A stretch of DNA of 64,000 nucleotides from the NCBI RefSeq assembly GCF_009746585.1, contig NZ_WRPO01000007.1, positions 62,001 through 126,000 on the forward strand. The letters are read 5' to 3'. A program made the translations under genes and the position numbers. The notes below the pieces were generated by a model. The model did not search any database, was not told the DNA's origin, and saw only the letters and a program-made list of their open reading frames with translations. This document shows positions 33,733-42,065 of the stretch, piece by piece. The DNA comes from Novosphingobium aquimarinum (GTDB lineage Bacteria; Pseudomonadota; Alphaproteobacteria; Sphingomonadales; Sphingomonadaceae). How positions within the stretch are numbered: the stretch's first letter is position 1; each line of letters begins with the position of its first letter.

Positions 33733-34374
33733 GTGGCGCATTTCGACTTCTCGAAGACGCAAACGCAGGATCGCTACAAGCTGATGGCGGCCGCGATCAC
33801 GCCACGCCCGATCGCCTGGGTGACCTCAGTTTCCGCGGCGGGGGTGCGCAATGCCGCCCCCTACAGCTTCTTCAACATGATGTCCGCGGACCCGCCGCTG
33901 GTCGCGCTCGGGATGATGCGCAATCCGGACGGAACCCATAAGGACAGCGCGGCCAATATTCTCGAAACCAAGGAATTCGTGGTGAACCTCGTCACCAAGG
34001 CGGATGCCGCGGCGATGAACTTCACCAGCGTGGATGCTCCGCCCGACTATGATGAGCTGGCCGAGGCTGGGATTGCCGTCGAAGCTTCGCTGACCGTCGC
34101 TCCGCCGCGGATCGCCACTGCCCCCGTGGCAATGGAATGTCGGCTGTTCGAAGCGGTCGAGGCCCGGGCAAGCACGGTCGTGATTGGCGAAGTCCTTACT
34201 TTCCATGTTGCCGAAGCCTTCGTCGACACGGAACGGCTGCATCTGGACACGCTCGGCATGGATCTCGTCGCCCGCATGCACGGTGCTGGCTGCTACGCGC
34301 AATCCACCGATCTCTTCCAGATGGAGCGGCCCCAGTACTCGTCGTTGTCGTCGGATCCCGATCCCAGCGGCTGA
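33733..34374 (+). CDS. Flavin-reductase-like FMN-binding split-barrel protein
   Basis: A 213-residue protein of the flavin reductase/DIM6-NTAB family. The N-terminus TPRPIAWVTSVSAAGVRNAAP and YSFFNMMSADPPLVALGM form the FMN-binding site. It is a two-base neighbour of the nitrilase gene and in the same transcript. It might supply reduced flavin to an oxygenase, but none of the oxygenases in this window needs a separate reductase, so the partner is either outside the window or the protein has its own substrate. Family certain, role unknown. Confidence 0.85.
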   Translation: MAHFDFSKTQTQDRYKLMAAAITPRPIAWVTSVSAAGVRNAAPYSFFNMMSADPPLVALGMMRNPDGTHKDSAANILETKEFVVNLVTKADAAAMNFTSVDAPPDYDELAEAGIAVEASLTVAPPRIATAPVAMECRLFEAVEARASTVVIGEVLTFHVAEAFVDTERLHLDTLGMDLVARMHGAGCYAQSTDLFQMERPQYSSLSSDPDPSG

Positions 34375-34447
34375 CGCGAAACGCCCGGCAAACGCAGGCA
34401 GGGCGGGCGCCGCCGCCGCTATTTCTCGTGGCGCGACTCGGTCGGTG

Positions 34448-35764
34448 TCAGATGGCCGCGCTGAACCGCCGTGCCGGGTTTTCGGGCAAGTCCGCAATGA
34501 CTTGCGCCGCGATGCAGCGCGCATAGGGCAATCCGCTTGGCGTGATGATCAGTCCTTCCGCCGTCAGGTCCACCAGACCGCGCTCGAGGTAGGGGCGCAT
34601 GTTGGCGATCAGTTGCGGGCCGGGCGGGGCATCCAGAACGGCTGCCCCCTGACAAAGCAGCGTCTCGACCACGCGCGCCATCGCCTGATCGCGAGGGGTG
34701 CGTCGAACGCCGCATGACGTTGCCAGTTGTTTCGCGCCGGCGCGCATGCGGTAGCGCCCGGTGTTCTTGTCGTTCTGCGCGAGTAGCTCGGGAAAGCTGC
34801 TGATCGCCGACGCGCCGAGACCGACGACGATGTCGGACTGATCCTCGGTAAAACCCTGAAAATTTCGACGTAGATTCCCGTTCTGGGCAGCTTGTGCAAG
34901 CGGATCGCCAGGGCGCGCGAAGTGATCGAAGCCGACCGGAATATAGCCTTCGTCGACGAGAAAATCGTAGCCGAATGCCGCCATCGCGAAGCGCTGTTGC
35001 TGATCGGGCAGCGCCGACCCGTCGATCCGGCGCTGACGGGCGATTTGCTGCGGCAAGTGTGCGTATCCGAAAAGTGCGATGCGGTCCGCCCCGAGCGCGA
35101 CGGTGCGATCGAGACTGTCCTGAAGGTCTTCGAGCGTCTGCCCGGGAAGGCCGTACATCAGATCGAAATTGAGCGAGGTGACGCCCGACTTGCGCAGCAT
35201 GCCGGTTGCCCTCTCGATCGAGAAGCCCGGTTGGATGCGGCCGATCGCGGCTTGTAGCGCGGGCGAGAAGGTCTGCACGCCAAGGCTCGCGCGCGACACG
35301 CCGACCGCCATCAGCGAAGGCCCCCAGTCCTCGTCGAGCGAACGCGGATCCAGTTCGATCGAGAACGCCGGATCGACGAGCCCGAAGACGACCGTCAGCC
35401 GGTCGATCAGGCGCACGAACTGGATCGGCGAAATCGCGTTTGGGCTGCCGCCGCCAAAGGCGATCGAATGGAACCGAAGGTCGGGAGAAGCTCGCTCCGC
35501 CACCAGCGCGATCTCCGAATGCAGAGCATCAAGGTAGGCGTCGACGCGAGACGTCCGCCCCGCGGCGCTGGTGTTGCACCCGCAGTACCAGCACACTTTG
35601 CGGCAGAACGGAATGTGCAGGTAAAGCGAGGCATCGCCCGCTGCGCCTTCCAGAGCGGAAGCGAAGTCGGTCGGACCAACGGCGTCGGAGAAGGCGGCCG
35701 CCGTCGGGTAGCTCGTGTAGCGTGGCACGGGTTTGGCCAGCAGCTCGGGATAATAGGACCACAT
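34448..35764 (-). CDS. hemN: Oxygen-independent coproporphyrinogen III oxidase
   Basis: A 438-residue radical-SAM enzyme that decarboxylates coproporphyrinogen III for heme synthesis without oxygen. The SAM/4Fe-4S motif is HIPFCRKVCWYCGCNT (CxxxCxxCxC) at about residue 52, followed by FGGGSPN and a FDLMYGLPGQT segment. The ATG at 35764 gives the classic N-terminus PVPRYTSYPTA. A FNR-type box lies 35 bases upstream and overlaps the end of the preceding small gene. Location behind the cbb3 oxidase genes and FNR control fit a need for heme when oxygen is low. Confidence 0.95.
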   Translation of the reverse strand: MWSYYPELLAKPVPRYTSYPTAAAFSDAVGPTDFASALEGAAGDASLYLHIPFCRKVCWYCGCNTSAAGRTSRVDAYLDALHSEIALVAERASPDLRFHSIAFGGGSPNAISPIQFVRLIDRLTVVFGLVDPAFSIELDPRSLDEDWGPSLMAVGVSRASLGVQTFSPALQAAIGRIQPGFSIERATGMLRKSGVTSLNFDLMYGLPGQTLEDLQDSLDRTVALGADRIALFGYAHLPQQIARQRRIDGSALPDQQQRFAMAAFGYDFLVDEGYIPVGFDHFARPGDPLAQAAQNGNLRRNFQGFTEDQSDIVVGLGASAISSFPELLAQNDKNTGRYRMRAGAKQLATSCGVRRTPRDQAMARVVETLLCQGAAVLDAPPGPQLIANMRPYLERGLVDLTAEGLIITPSGLPYARCIAAQVIADLPENPARRFSAAI

Positions 35765-35795
35765 GCAAGCACTATCGCGGCTCGCGCCATGCGAA

Positions 35796-36014
35796 TCATT
35801 GCGTTCGATCAATCCGCTTGCGCGAAGCGCCGCTCCGGCATCCTTTGGCACAGCAGGGCGATTGTGCGGGGCCCGGCGCTTGCGTGGGCTGAACGGGGAT
35901 TGAAATCGTACCGCCACTGCACAGTGCCATGACGATCCCCTCGGCGTGCGCAGCCTGCGGTCCGATCATCGCCGGGCCCAGCGCGGCGAGCGATATCAGC
36001 GCGATCGTCTTCAT
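35796..36014 (-). CDS. Small secreted Cys-rich protein of unknown function
   Basis: A 72-residue protein with a signal peptide (hydrophobic core IALISLAALGPAMIG, cleavage after AHA). The mature part is only about 47 residues and ends in a Cys cluster, SPCCAKGCRSGASRKR, which could bind copper or form disulfides. Its ATG overlaps the ccoS stop (ATGA), so it is translated with the oxidase assembly genes, and hemN follows 32 bases after its stop. I do not recognise the family. A role in copper or heme handling for the cbb3 oxidase would fit but is speculation. Confidence 0.65.
   Translation of the reverse strand: MKTIALISLAALGPAMIGPQAAHAEGIVMALCSGGTISIPVQPTQAPGPAQSPCCAKGCRSGASRKRIDRTQ
35799..35812. 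promoter_or_regulatory. FNR box upstream of hemN
   Basis: TTGCG-TTCG-ATCAA matches TTGAT-N4-ATCAA at 8 of 10 defined bases, 35 bases before the hemN start, within the last codons of the small Cys-rich gene. Confidence 0.7.
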
Positions 36015-36163
36015 ACCGGGTCGTTCTCGTCGTCGATCAGGATGCGCTGCGCGGCCCCGTCGAGATCTTCGAATTGCCCGCTCTTCATCGCCCAGAAGAA
36101 CGTGCCGAGACCGATCAAGCCCATCAGCAAAGCGAGGGGGATCAGAAAGCCGAGTATCGTCAT
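36011..36163 (-). CDS. ccoS: cbb3 oxidase assembly protein CcoS
   Basis: A 50-residue protein, too short for most gene calls. One N-terminal transmembrane helix (LGFLIPLALLMGLIGLGTFF) is followed by WAMKSGQFEDLDGAAQRIL, the hallmark of CcoS/FixS, which helps insert heme and copper into CcoN. Its ATG overlaps the ccoI stop (ATGA) and its own stop overlaps the next small gene in the same way. Together with CcoI and CcoG it completes the cbb3 biogenesis set. Confidence 0.93.
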   Translation of the reverse strand: MTILGFLIPLALLMGLIGLGTFFWAMKSGQFEDLDGAAQRILIDDENDPV

Positions 36164-38298
36164 GCCACCCGCTCCTTCGCCGCGTTGGCAAGCCGCAGCG
36201 AGTTCGCGACCACAACCAGGCTGCTGACCGACATCGCGACTGCGGCAAGAAGCGGCGTGACGAGCCCCGCGAGTGCCAGCGGGACTGCGAGGAGGTTGTA
36301 GCCGGCCGCCAATGCGAAATTCTGGCGCACGATCCGCCGCGTCATCCGCGCGGCGCGTAGCGCAAGCACGACGGGCATGAGGCGCTCGCCGGTGAATACG
36401 GCGTCGGCGGCCTGCCGGCTGACGTCGCTGGCACTGCCCGGCGCGATCGAAACATGCGCGCCGGCGAGGGCTGGCCCGTCGTTGAGCCCATCGCCCACCA
36501 TCAACGTGCGATGGCCCTCGGCGCGCAGGCGATCGAGCTCGGCAAGCTTGTCGGCGGGAGTCATGGCACCGCGAGCGGGCAAATCGAGTTCGCGACCGAA
36601 GGCCTCGACCGTCGCGATGCGGTCGCCGGAGAGGATCGCTGCCTTCACGCCTTCAGCGGCCAATGCGGTGAGGGCCTGGGGCAGATCCGGGCGGCGGGGA
36701 TCGGCAAAGGCGATGCGCGTGCGACCGCCTTCGATGAGAAGATCGCAAGCGAGGCCTATGCTCTGGTCTTCCGGGGGGACGAGGGCGATGGAATTTCCTT
36801 GCCAGCACGCGGTCAAGCCCGAACCGGGCGTTTCTTCGATGGTGTCCAGCTGCACAGGCGTGGTTCCGGTTTCCCGCAGTGCCGCAGCCAGTCCGCGGCT
36901 CAAGGGATGGCGGCTGGCTTGCGCCAGTGCCAGTGCGAGACTGCGCATGTCTTCGTCGAGGACGCCGAGATCGACGGGGCGTGGCTCGCCCAAAGTCAGC
37001 GTGCCGGTCTTGTCGAACAGCACCATATCCACTTCGGCCAGCCGTTCCAGCGCGCTTCCGTCCTTGATCAGCAGGCCGCGCTTGAGCAGCGCGCCGGCGA
37101 CCACGACTTGCGCCGCCGGCACCGCGAGGCCCAGCGCGCACGGGCAAGTGATGATCAGGACCGATACGGCGATGGTCAGTGCCTGATGCGCGCCGGCGCC
37201 AGCCGCCAGCCAGCCGACGAAGGCGAGCACGGCGAGGCTATGGACTGCAGGTGCATAAAGCCTCGCTGCGCGATCCGCGACTCGCACATAGCGTGAGCGC
37301 GATTGTCCCGCCTCGTCCATCAGCCGCGCGATGTCGGCAATCGCGGTGTCCTGCGCTGCTGCGGTGACTCTCACACGCACCGGGGCGGACACGTTGATCG
37401 TGCCGGCGTAAACCCGATCGCCGGTCCGGGCAGGGTGAGGTTCGCTCTCTCCGGTCAGCATCGAGGCATCGAAGCTGGTGTTGCCTTCGATGATTTGTCC
37501 GTCGGCAGCGAGCGCTTCGCCCGCCGCGACGAGAACGACCATATCGGGGGCAAGATGCTCGGCAGAGACCCAGCGGGTCTTGCCATCGGCTTCGACCACG
37601 TGCGCACCCTGGCCCATGCGCCCGAGCAGCGCCTCGATTCCCGCGCGGGCCCGAGCCCGCATCATCGCGTCCAGCGCGCGGCCGGCCAGCAGAAAGAACA
37701 GCAGCATGACCGCGCCGTCGAAGTAGGCTTCCGGGCCGCCCGTCGCGGTATCGTAGAGCGAAAGCGCGGTGGCGAGAATCACCCCGATGGAGATCGGGAC
37801 GTCCATGTTCGTCCGTCGGTAGCGTAGCGCCATGGCCGCCGAGGCGAAGAAAGGACGCCCGGCATAAGCAATCACGGGAATTGCGATCAGCGCGCTGATC
37901 CAATGGAACATGGATCGCGTTTCACCGCCGGCACCGGCCCAGACGCTGACCGAGAGCAGCATGATGTTCATCATGCCGAAGCCTGCCACTGCCAGAGCCC
38001 TCAGCAGGCGGCGCGTTTCGGCATCATCGCGCGCAAGCGGATTTTCGGACGCCCGCTCCGCCTCGAACCCCAGCTTTCGAATATGCTCCAGCAATTGGTC
38101 TTCGCTGAGATCCGCGACATGGCTGACCGCGACGCGCTTGGCCGAGAAGTTGACTCGCGCGGCCGCGACCCCCGGCACGGCACCGAGACCGCGCTCGATC
38201 TTGCCGATGCAGCCGGCGCAGCGCATGCCGGGCACGGTAAACCTACTGTCGATGCAAACGGCGGTGGGTCCGAGGTCCGTGGGGATGGGGGCGTTCAT
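36160..38298 (-). CDS. ccoI: Copper-translocating P-type ATPase CcoI/FixI
   Basis: A 712-residue P1B-type ATPase that exports copper for cbb3 oxidase assembly. Domains in order: an N-terminal metal-binding domain (GMRCAGC, about residue 24), transmembrane CPC motif (ITCPCALGLAVP), phosphorylation site DKTGTLT, and the hinge GDGLNDGPAL near residue 600. Only one N-terminal metal domain is present, as in CcoI. It lies 4 bases after fixH and overlaps ccoS. CopA-type detoxification pumps are similar; the ccoGHIS order identifies this one as the assembly transporter. Confidence 0.95.
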   Translation of the reverse strand: MNAPIPTDLGPTAVCIDSRFTVPGMRCAGCIGKIERGLGAVPGVAAARVNFSAKRVAVSHVADLSEDQLLEHIRKLGFEAERASENPLARDDAETRRLLRALAVAGFGMMNIMLLSVSVWAGAGGETRSMFHWISALIAIPVIAYAGRPFFASAAMALRYRRTNMDVPISIGVILATALSLYDTATGGPEAYFDGAVMLLFFLLAGRALDAMMRARARAGIEALLGRMGQGAHVVEADGKTRWVSAEHLAPDMVVLVAAGEALAADGQIIEGNTSFDASMLTGESEPHPARTGDRVYAGTINVSAPVRVRVTAAAQDTAIADIARLMDEAGQSRSRYVRVADRAARLYAPAVHSLAVLAFVGWLAAGAGAHQALTIAVSVLIITCPCALGLAVPAAQVVVAGALLKRGLLIKDGSALERLAEVDMVLFDKTGTLTLGEPRPVDLGVLDEDMRSLALALAQASRHPLSRGLAAALRETGTTPVQLDTIEETPGSGLTACWQGNSIALVPPEDQSIGLACDLLIEGGRTRIAFADPRRPDLPQALTALAAEGVKAAILSGDRIATVEAFGRELDLPARGAMTPADKLAELDRLRAEGHRTLMVGDGLNDGPALAGAHVSIAPGSASDVSRQAADAVFTGERLMPVVLALRAARMTRRIVRQNFALAAGYNLLAVPLALAGLVTPLLAAVAMSVSSLVVVANSLRLANAAKERVA

Positions 38299-38302
38299 GG
38301 CG

Positions 38303-38764
38303 TTAATGCAGCGCTAGCTCGGTACGCCATACAGCCGCATCGGCCCGGACGAGGATCCGCAAGGTCCAGCGGCCAGCAGGCAACGGCTGGCTGCTCACAT
38401 AACCCCCGTCGGCGCTCTGGACGAACGAGAGCTCCTGATCGGGCAAGCGTCCCAAGGGATGGCGGGCCACTGCGGTGACACGTGCGTCCGCCGGGACCTT
38501 GGCGAGTTGGAGTTCGATCCGATCGTCGGGGCGCCGCTCTGCCGCGACCGTCCAGCCGAGCGCCTTTTCTTCGGCAGCCTCGTTGAGCCAGCGATTGAAA
38601 TGCTGGCTGGCGACATAGGAATTTTCGACGACCACGCCACCGAACGTCGAAGTGGCGAGCCGCGCCATTGCCATGTTGATCGCGAAGACCACCAGGAAGA
38701 AAGCGACGAGGATGAGGCTCATGTGCTTTCCGGTAAACGGCTTGCTGGTTGCATCGCGCTTCAT
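38303..38764 (-). CDS. ccoH: FixH/CcoH family protein
   Basis: A 153-residue protein with a single N-terminal transmembrane helix (MSLILVAFFLVVFAINMAMA) and a periplasmic domain with the FixH features SYVASQHFNRWLNEA and PAGRWTLRI. FixH/CcoH is needed for stable assembly of the cbb3 oxidase. Start overlaps ccoG stop by 4 bases and its stop is 4 bases before ccoI. Confidence 0.92.
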   Translation of the reverse strand: MKRDATSKPFTGKHMSLILVAFFLVVFAINMAMARLATSTFGGVVVENSYVASQHFNRWLNEAAEEKALGWTVAAERRPDDRIELQLAKVPADARVTAVARHPLGRLPDQELSFVQSADGGYVSSQPLPAGRWTLRILVRADAAVWRTELALH

Positions 38765-40221
38765 CGTTCGTCTCCGGGGGCGGCAAAGTGGGTTTCGACG
38801 CGGGCTTCCTCGCCTTGGTCGTCGAGCGCACGCACCACGAACGTGAAGTCCTGTCCGGTGGCGCCTTGCGGCATCATGACATAGGCGCGCATCGGCATCG
38901 TCTCATCGGCTGGGACCACGCGCGAGATCGTGCGCGCGGCTTGCTTGGCCGACGTTTCCTCGTTCCACATGACCGCGCCTGGCAGCCCGTCGAGGCTCAC
39001 TTCCATCCGGCGCGGACGGCCCTCCATATTGCGAAGACGCAGCGTGTATGCGTTGCGGACAGAACCGTCGCTCAGCAGAATGAAGGGCGGGTTGCGATCC
39101 TTGGCGACCGTGAGATCGGTGTGCACGCGCGCGTCGAGCAAGAACAGCAGCGCAAACCCGATCGCACTCCAGACACCGAAATAGAGCAGCGTGCGCGGCC
39201 GCCAGATCAGCTTCATGTGGCGCGTGGGCGGTTCGCCGCGCTTTTCCTGTTCGGCATCTTCCAGCGTCGCGTAATCGATCAAGCCCCGTGGGCGCCCCGT
39301 CTCGGCCATCACGCGGTCGCAGGCATCGATGCAGAGTGCGCAGGTTATGCAGCCGACTTGCGGACCCTCGCGGATGTCGATGCCGGTCGGGCATACGGCC
39401 ACGCATTGATTGCAGTCGATGCAGTCTCCGAACTGACCCGGGTTTTTGGCGGCTTTCTTGAGGCTGCCGCGGGGCTCACCGCGCCAGTCCTTGTACGTGA
39501 CCGTCAGCGATTTTTCGTCGAGCATGGCGGTCTGGATGCGTGGCCACGGGCACATGTAGATGCAGACTTGCTCACGCATGAAACCGCCGAGCACGAACGT
39601 CGTCATCGTCAGGACGAAGACGGTCGCGTAGGCGACCGGGGCGGCGGTGCCCGACCAGAATTCCTGCTGCAGCGTCGGCGCATCGGCGAAGTAGAAGATC
39701 CAGGCGCCGCCGGTAGCGAAGCTGATCAGCAGATAGACACTCCACTTCGCCAGGCGGCGCGCGATCTTTGCCGGTCCCCACGGGGCCTTGTAGAGCCGGA
39801 AGCGGGCGTTGCGATCGCCATCGAAGAAGCGGTCGACATGCTGGAACAGGTCGGTCCAGACCGTCTGCGGGCAGGCATAGCCGCACCAGGCGCGTCCCAC
39901 GGCGCTGGTGACGAGGAACAGGCCGATCCCCGCCATGATCAGCAGCCCGGCGACGAAGTAGAACTCGTGCGGCCAGATCTCGATGTCGAACATGTAGAAG
40001 CGGCGATGGGCGAGGTCGACCAGCACGGCCTGGTCCGGCGCGTAAGGCCCGCGATCCCAGCGCAGCCACGGCGTGATCCAGTAGACCAGCAGGCAGACCA
40101 CCATGATCGCCCACTTGATCCGCCGGAACTTGCCGTCGATGCGCTTGTTGAAGACCGGCTCGCGCTTCGCGTAGAGCGAGAGCGGCCGGTCTTCGGTCTT
40201 GATCGGATCAGGGCTGTTCAT
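38761..40221 (-). CDS. ccoG: Cytochrome c oxidase accessory protein CcoG (FixG)
   Basis: A 486-residue membrane iron-sulfur protein thought to reduce copper for the cbb3 oxidase. It has hydrophobic segments in the N-terminal half, then two 4Fe-4S ferredoxin motifs: DCIDCNQCVAVCPTGIDI and GCITCALCIDACD (about residues 265-310), and a C-terminal immunoglobulin-like domain (VRNAYTLRLRNMEGRPRRME). Membrane Cys-rich AWCGYACPQ is also conserved. It overlaps ccoP by 14 bases and fixH by 4 bases. Confidence 0.95.
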   Translation of the reverse strand: MNSPDPIKTEDRPLSLYAKREPVFNKRIDGKFRRIKWAIMVVCLLVYWITPWLRWDRGPYAPDQAVLVDLAHRRFYMFDIEIWPHEFYFVAGLLIMAGIGLFLVTSAVGRAWCGYACPQTVWTDLFQHVDRFFDGDRNARFRLYKAPWGPAKIARRLAKWSVYLLISFATGGAWIFYFADAPTLQQEFWSGTAAPVAYATVFVLTMTTFVLGGFMREQVCIYMCPWPRIQTAMLDEKSLTVTYKDWRGEPRGSLKKAAKNPGQFGDCIDCNQCVAVCPTGIDIREGPQVGCITCALCIDACDRVMAETGRPRGLIDYATLEDAEQEKRGEPPTRHMKLIWRPRTLLYFGVWSAIGFALLFLLDARVHTDLTVAKDRNPPFILLSDGSVRNAYTLRLRNMEGRPRRMEVSLDGLPGAVMWNEETSAKQAARTISRVVPADETMPMRAYVMMPQGATGQDFTFVVRALDDQGEEARVETHFAAPGDER

Positions 40222-41122
40222 CGACTTTCACCGCAGGATCAGCCGCGACCTCCACAAAATCCTCTCCGCCGCCGAGCGAGTGGACATAGGCCGCCAGCAT
40301 CTTGATCGTCGGCGGATCGAGCCGGCGATCCCAGGCGGGCATCACGCCCATCTTCGGGTTGGTAACCTGGCTCGCCACCGCTTCGCGGCTGTTGCCGTAG
40401 AGCCAGATGGCATCGGCAAGGTTCGGCGCGCCGAATTCGCGCAGCCCCTTGCCGTCGGTGCCGTGGCAGACCGCACAGTTCTGGGCGAAGACTTGCGCTC
40501 CGCGCTGCGCCGCGGCGCTTTGGGCCTCACGCCCGGAGAGGCTGAGAACGAAGCTGGTGACGTCCTGGATCTGCGCGGGCTCGAGCACGGCACCGAAGGC
40601 CGGCATCAGGCTCATGCGGGTCTGAGCGTCGCCGGGCTGCCGGATTCCGTGAATGAGCGTAGTCTCGATCGCTCTGAGATCGCCGCCCCACAGCCAGTCG
40701 TCGTCGTTGAGGTTGGGGTAGCCTTTCGATCCCGCGGCGCCCGAACCATGGCACTGCACGCAGTTGACCTTGAATGCGGCGGCACCGCCGGCGACGGCCT
40801 GGCGCATCAGGTTGCCGTCCTCCGGAAGGCGCTCGATCGGGATGCGGGCGAGCGCCTCGCGCACGCTGGTGCGGGCTTGATCGGCGGCGCTCATCTCATC
40901 AGCGAGCTGACCGCGACTGGACCAGCCGAGCACGCCTTCGGTGCCCTGCTTCACCAGCGGCCAGGCCGGATAGGCGACGCAGTAGCCGATCGCGAAGACG
41001 ATCGTCGCATAGAAGGTCCACAGCCACCAGCGGGGCAGGGGCGTGTTGAGTTCCTCGATGCCATCCCACTCATGGCCTACGGTTTCGGTCTGAGTGGCTT
41101 CATCGATACGCTTGTCAGCCAT
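40208..41122 (-). CDS. ccoP: cbb3-type cytochrome c oxidase subunit III (CcoP)
   Basis: A 304-residue membrane-anchored diheme cytochrome c. After an N-terminal transmembrane helix (WWLWTFYATIVFAIGY) come two heme c sites: CVQCH and CAVCH, each with a downstream Met ligand region. It passes electrons to CcoO/CcoN. The start overlaps ccoQ by 8 bases. N-terminal ETVGHEWDGIEELNTPLPRW is the CcoP N-terminal signature. Confidence 0.95.
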   Translation of the reverse strand: MADKRIDEATQTETVGHEWDGIEELNTPLPRWWLWTFYATIVFAIGYCVAYPAWPLVKQGTEGVLGWSSRGQLADEMSAADQARTSVREALARIPIERLPEDGNLMRQAVAGGAAAFKVNCVQCHGSGAAGSKGYPNLNDDDWLWGGDLRAIETTLIHGIRQPGDAQTRMSLMPAFGAVLEPAQIQDVTSFVLSLSGREAQSAAAQRGAQVFAQNCAVCHGTDGKGLREFGAPNLADAIWLYGNSREAVASQVTNPKMGVMPAWDRRLDPPTIKMLAAYVHSLGGGEDFVEVAADPAVKVDEQP

Positions 41123-41297
41123 CGTTCTCGTCCTTGAAGATCATGCGAGCCGCATCCTCGTTCTTGCTCCTGGCGCCGGGCCGGAAGGGCCAGAGCGCCA
41201 GAGTGGCAAACACGAGGACCATCGCGGCGAGGCCCCAGCTATCGGCGAGGTGCCGCAGCAACTCGTAGGTGGAATGTACGCTCGCGGAGAGGTTCAT
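41115..41297 (-). CDS. ccoQ: cbb3-type cytochrome c oxidase subunit CcoQ
   Basis: A 60-residue single-span protein: a hydrophobic helix ([18 protein letters not shown]) followed by [20 protein letters not shown], matching the FixQ/CcoQ pattern. It stabilises the oxidase complex and the CcoP interaction. Its ATG overlaps the ccoO stop and its end overlaps ccoP by 8 bases. Confidence 0.93.
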   Translation of the reverse strand: MNLSASVHSTYELLRHLADSWGLAAMVLVFATLALWPFRPGARSKNEDAARMIFKDENDG

Positions 41298-42043
41298 CGC
41301 CCTTTCTCCGAAGCCAGTTCCTCTTGCGCGGCGGCACTGTCGACATCGACAAGCGTACCGAGCATCTGCAGGTAGGCGACCAGTGCGTCCATTTCGGTCA
41401 CACGCGCGGGATCGCCGTCGAAGTCGCGGATCTGCGCCTTGGGATAGCGCTTCGCGAGATCGCCCGCATCGGCTTCGGGATCGGCCTGCGCCTTGAGGTC
41501 GGCCTGGGCGCTCTGGATGTCCTTGTCCGAATAGGGGACGCCCACGCGGCGCAGGGCCGTGAGATTGGCGGCGGGGTCCGCGACGTTCAACTCGTTCTCC
41601 GCAAGGAAGCCGAACTTCGGCATGATGCTTTCCGGGACCACCGACTGCGGATTGGTGAGGTGCTGGACGTGCCACTCGTCGGAGTAACGGCCGCCGACGC
41701 GCGCGAGATCGGGACCCGTGCGCTTCGAGCCCCACTGGAACGGATGGTCGTACATCGATTCCGCCGCGAGCGAGTAGTGGCCGTAGCGTTCCACTTCGTC
41801 GCGGAAGGGCCGGATCATCTGGCTGTGGCAGACGTAGCAGCCCTCGCGCACGTAGATGTCGCGACCCGCCTGTTCGAGCGGGGTATAGGGCCGCATGCCG
41901 TCCACCTTCTCGATCGTATTGTCGATCCAGAAAAGCGGGGCAATCTCGACGATGCCGCCGATGGCGACCGTGACGAGGGCGGCCAGACCCAGGAGTGTGA
42001 CGTTCTTTTCGAGCGTCTTGTGGCGTTCTGCCATGCTGGTCAT
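41294..42043 (-). CDS. ccoO: cbb3-type cytochrome c oxidase subunit II (CcoO)
   Basis: A 249-residue membrane-anchored monoheme cytochrome c. One N-terminal helix ([20 protein letters not shown]), then the heme site [20 protein letters not shown], a near-invariant CcoO stretch. The ATG at 42043 is chosen because upstream in-frame codons lie within ccoN. It lies 22 bases after ccoN. Confidence 0.95.
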   Translation of the reverse strand: MTSMAERHKTLEKNVTLLGLAALVTVAIGGIVEIAPLFWIDNTIEKVDGMRPYTPLEQAGRDIYVREGCYVCHSQMIRPFRDEVERYGHYSLAAESMYDHPFQWGSKRTGPDLARVGGRYSDEWHVQHLTNPQSVVPESIMPKFGFLAENELNVADPAANLTALRRVGVPYSDKDIQSAQADLKAQADPEADAGDLAKRYPKAQIRDFDGDPARVTEMDALVAYLQMLGTLVDVDSAAAQEELASEKGR

Positions 42044-42065
42044 GGGAGGTTCTTTCCTGTTCGGA

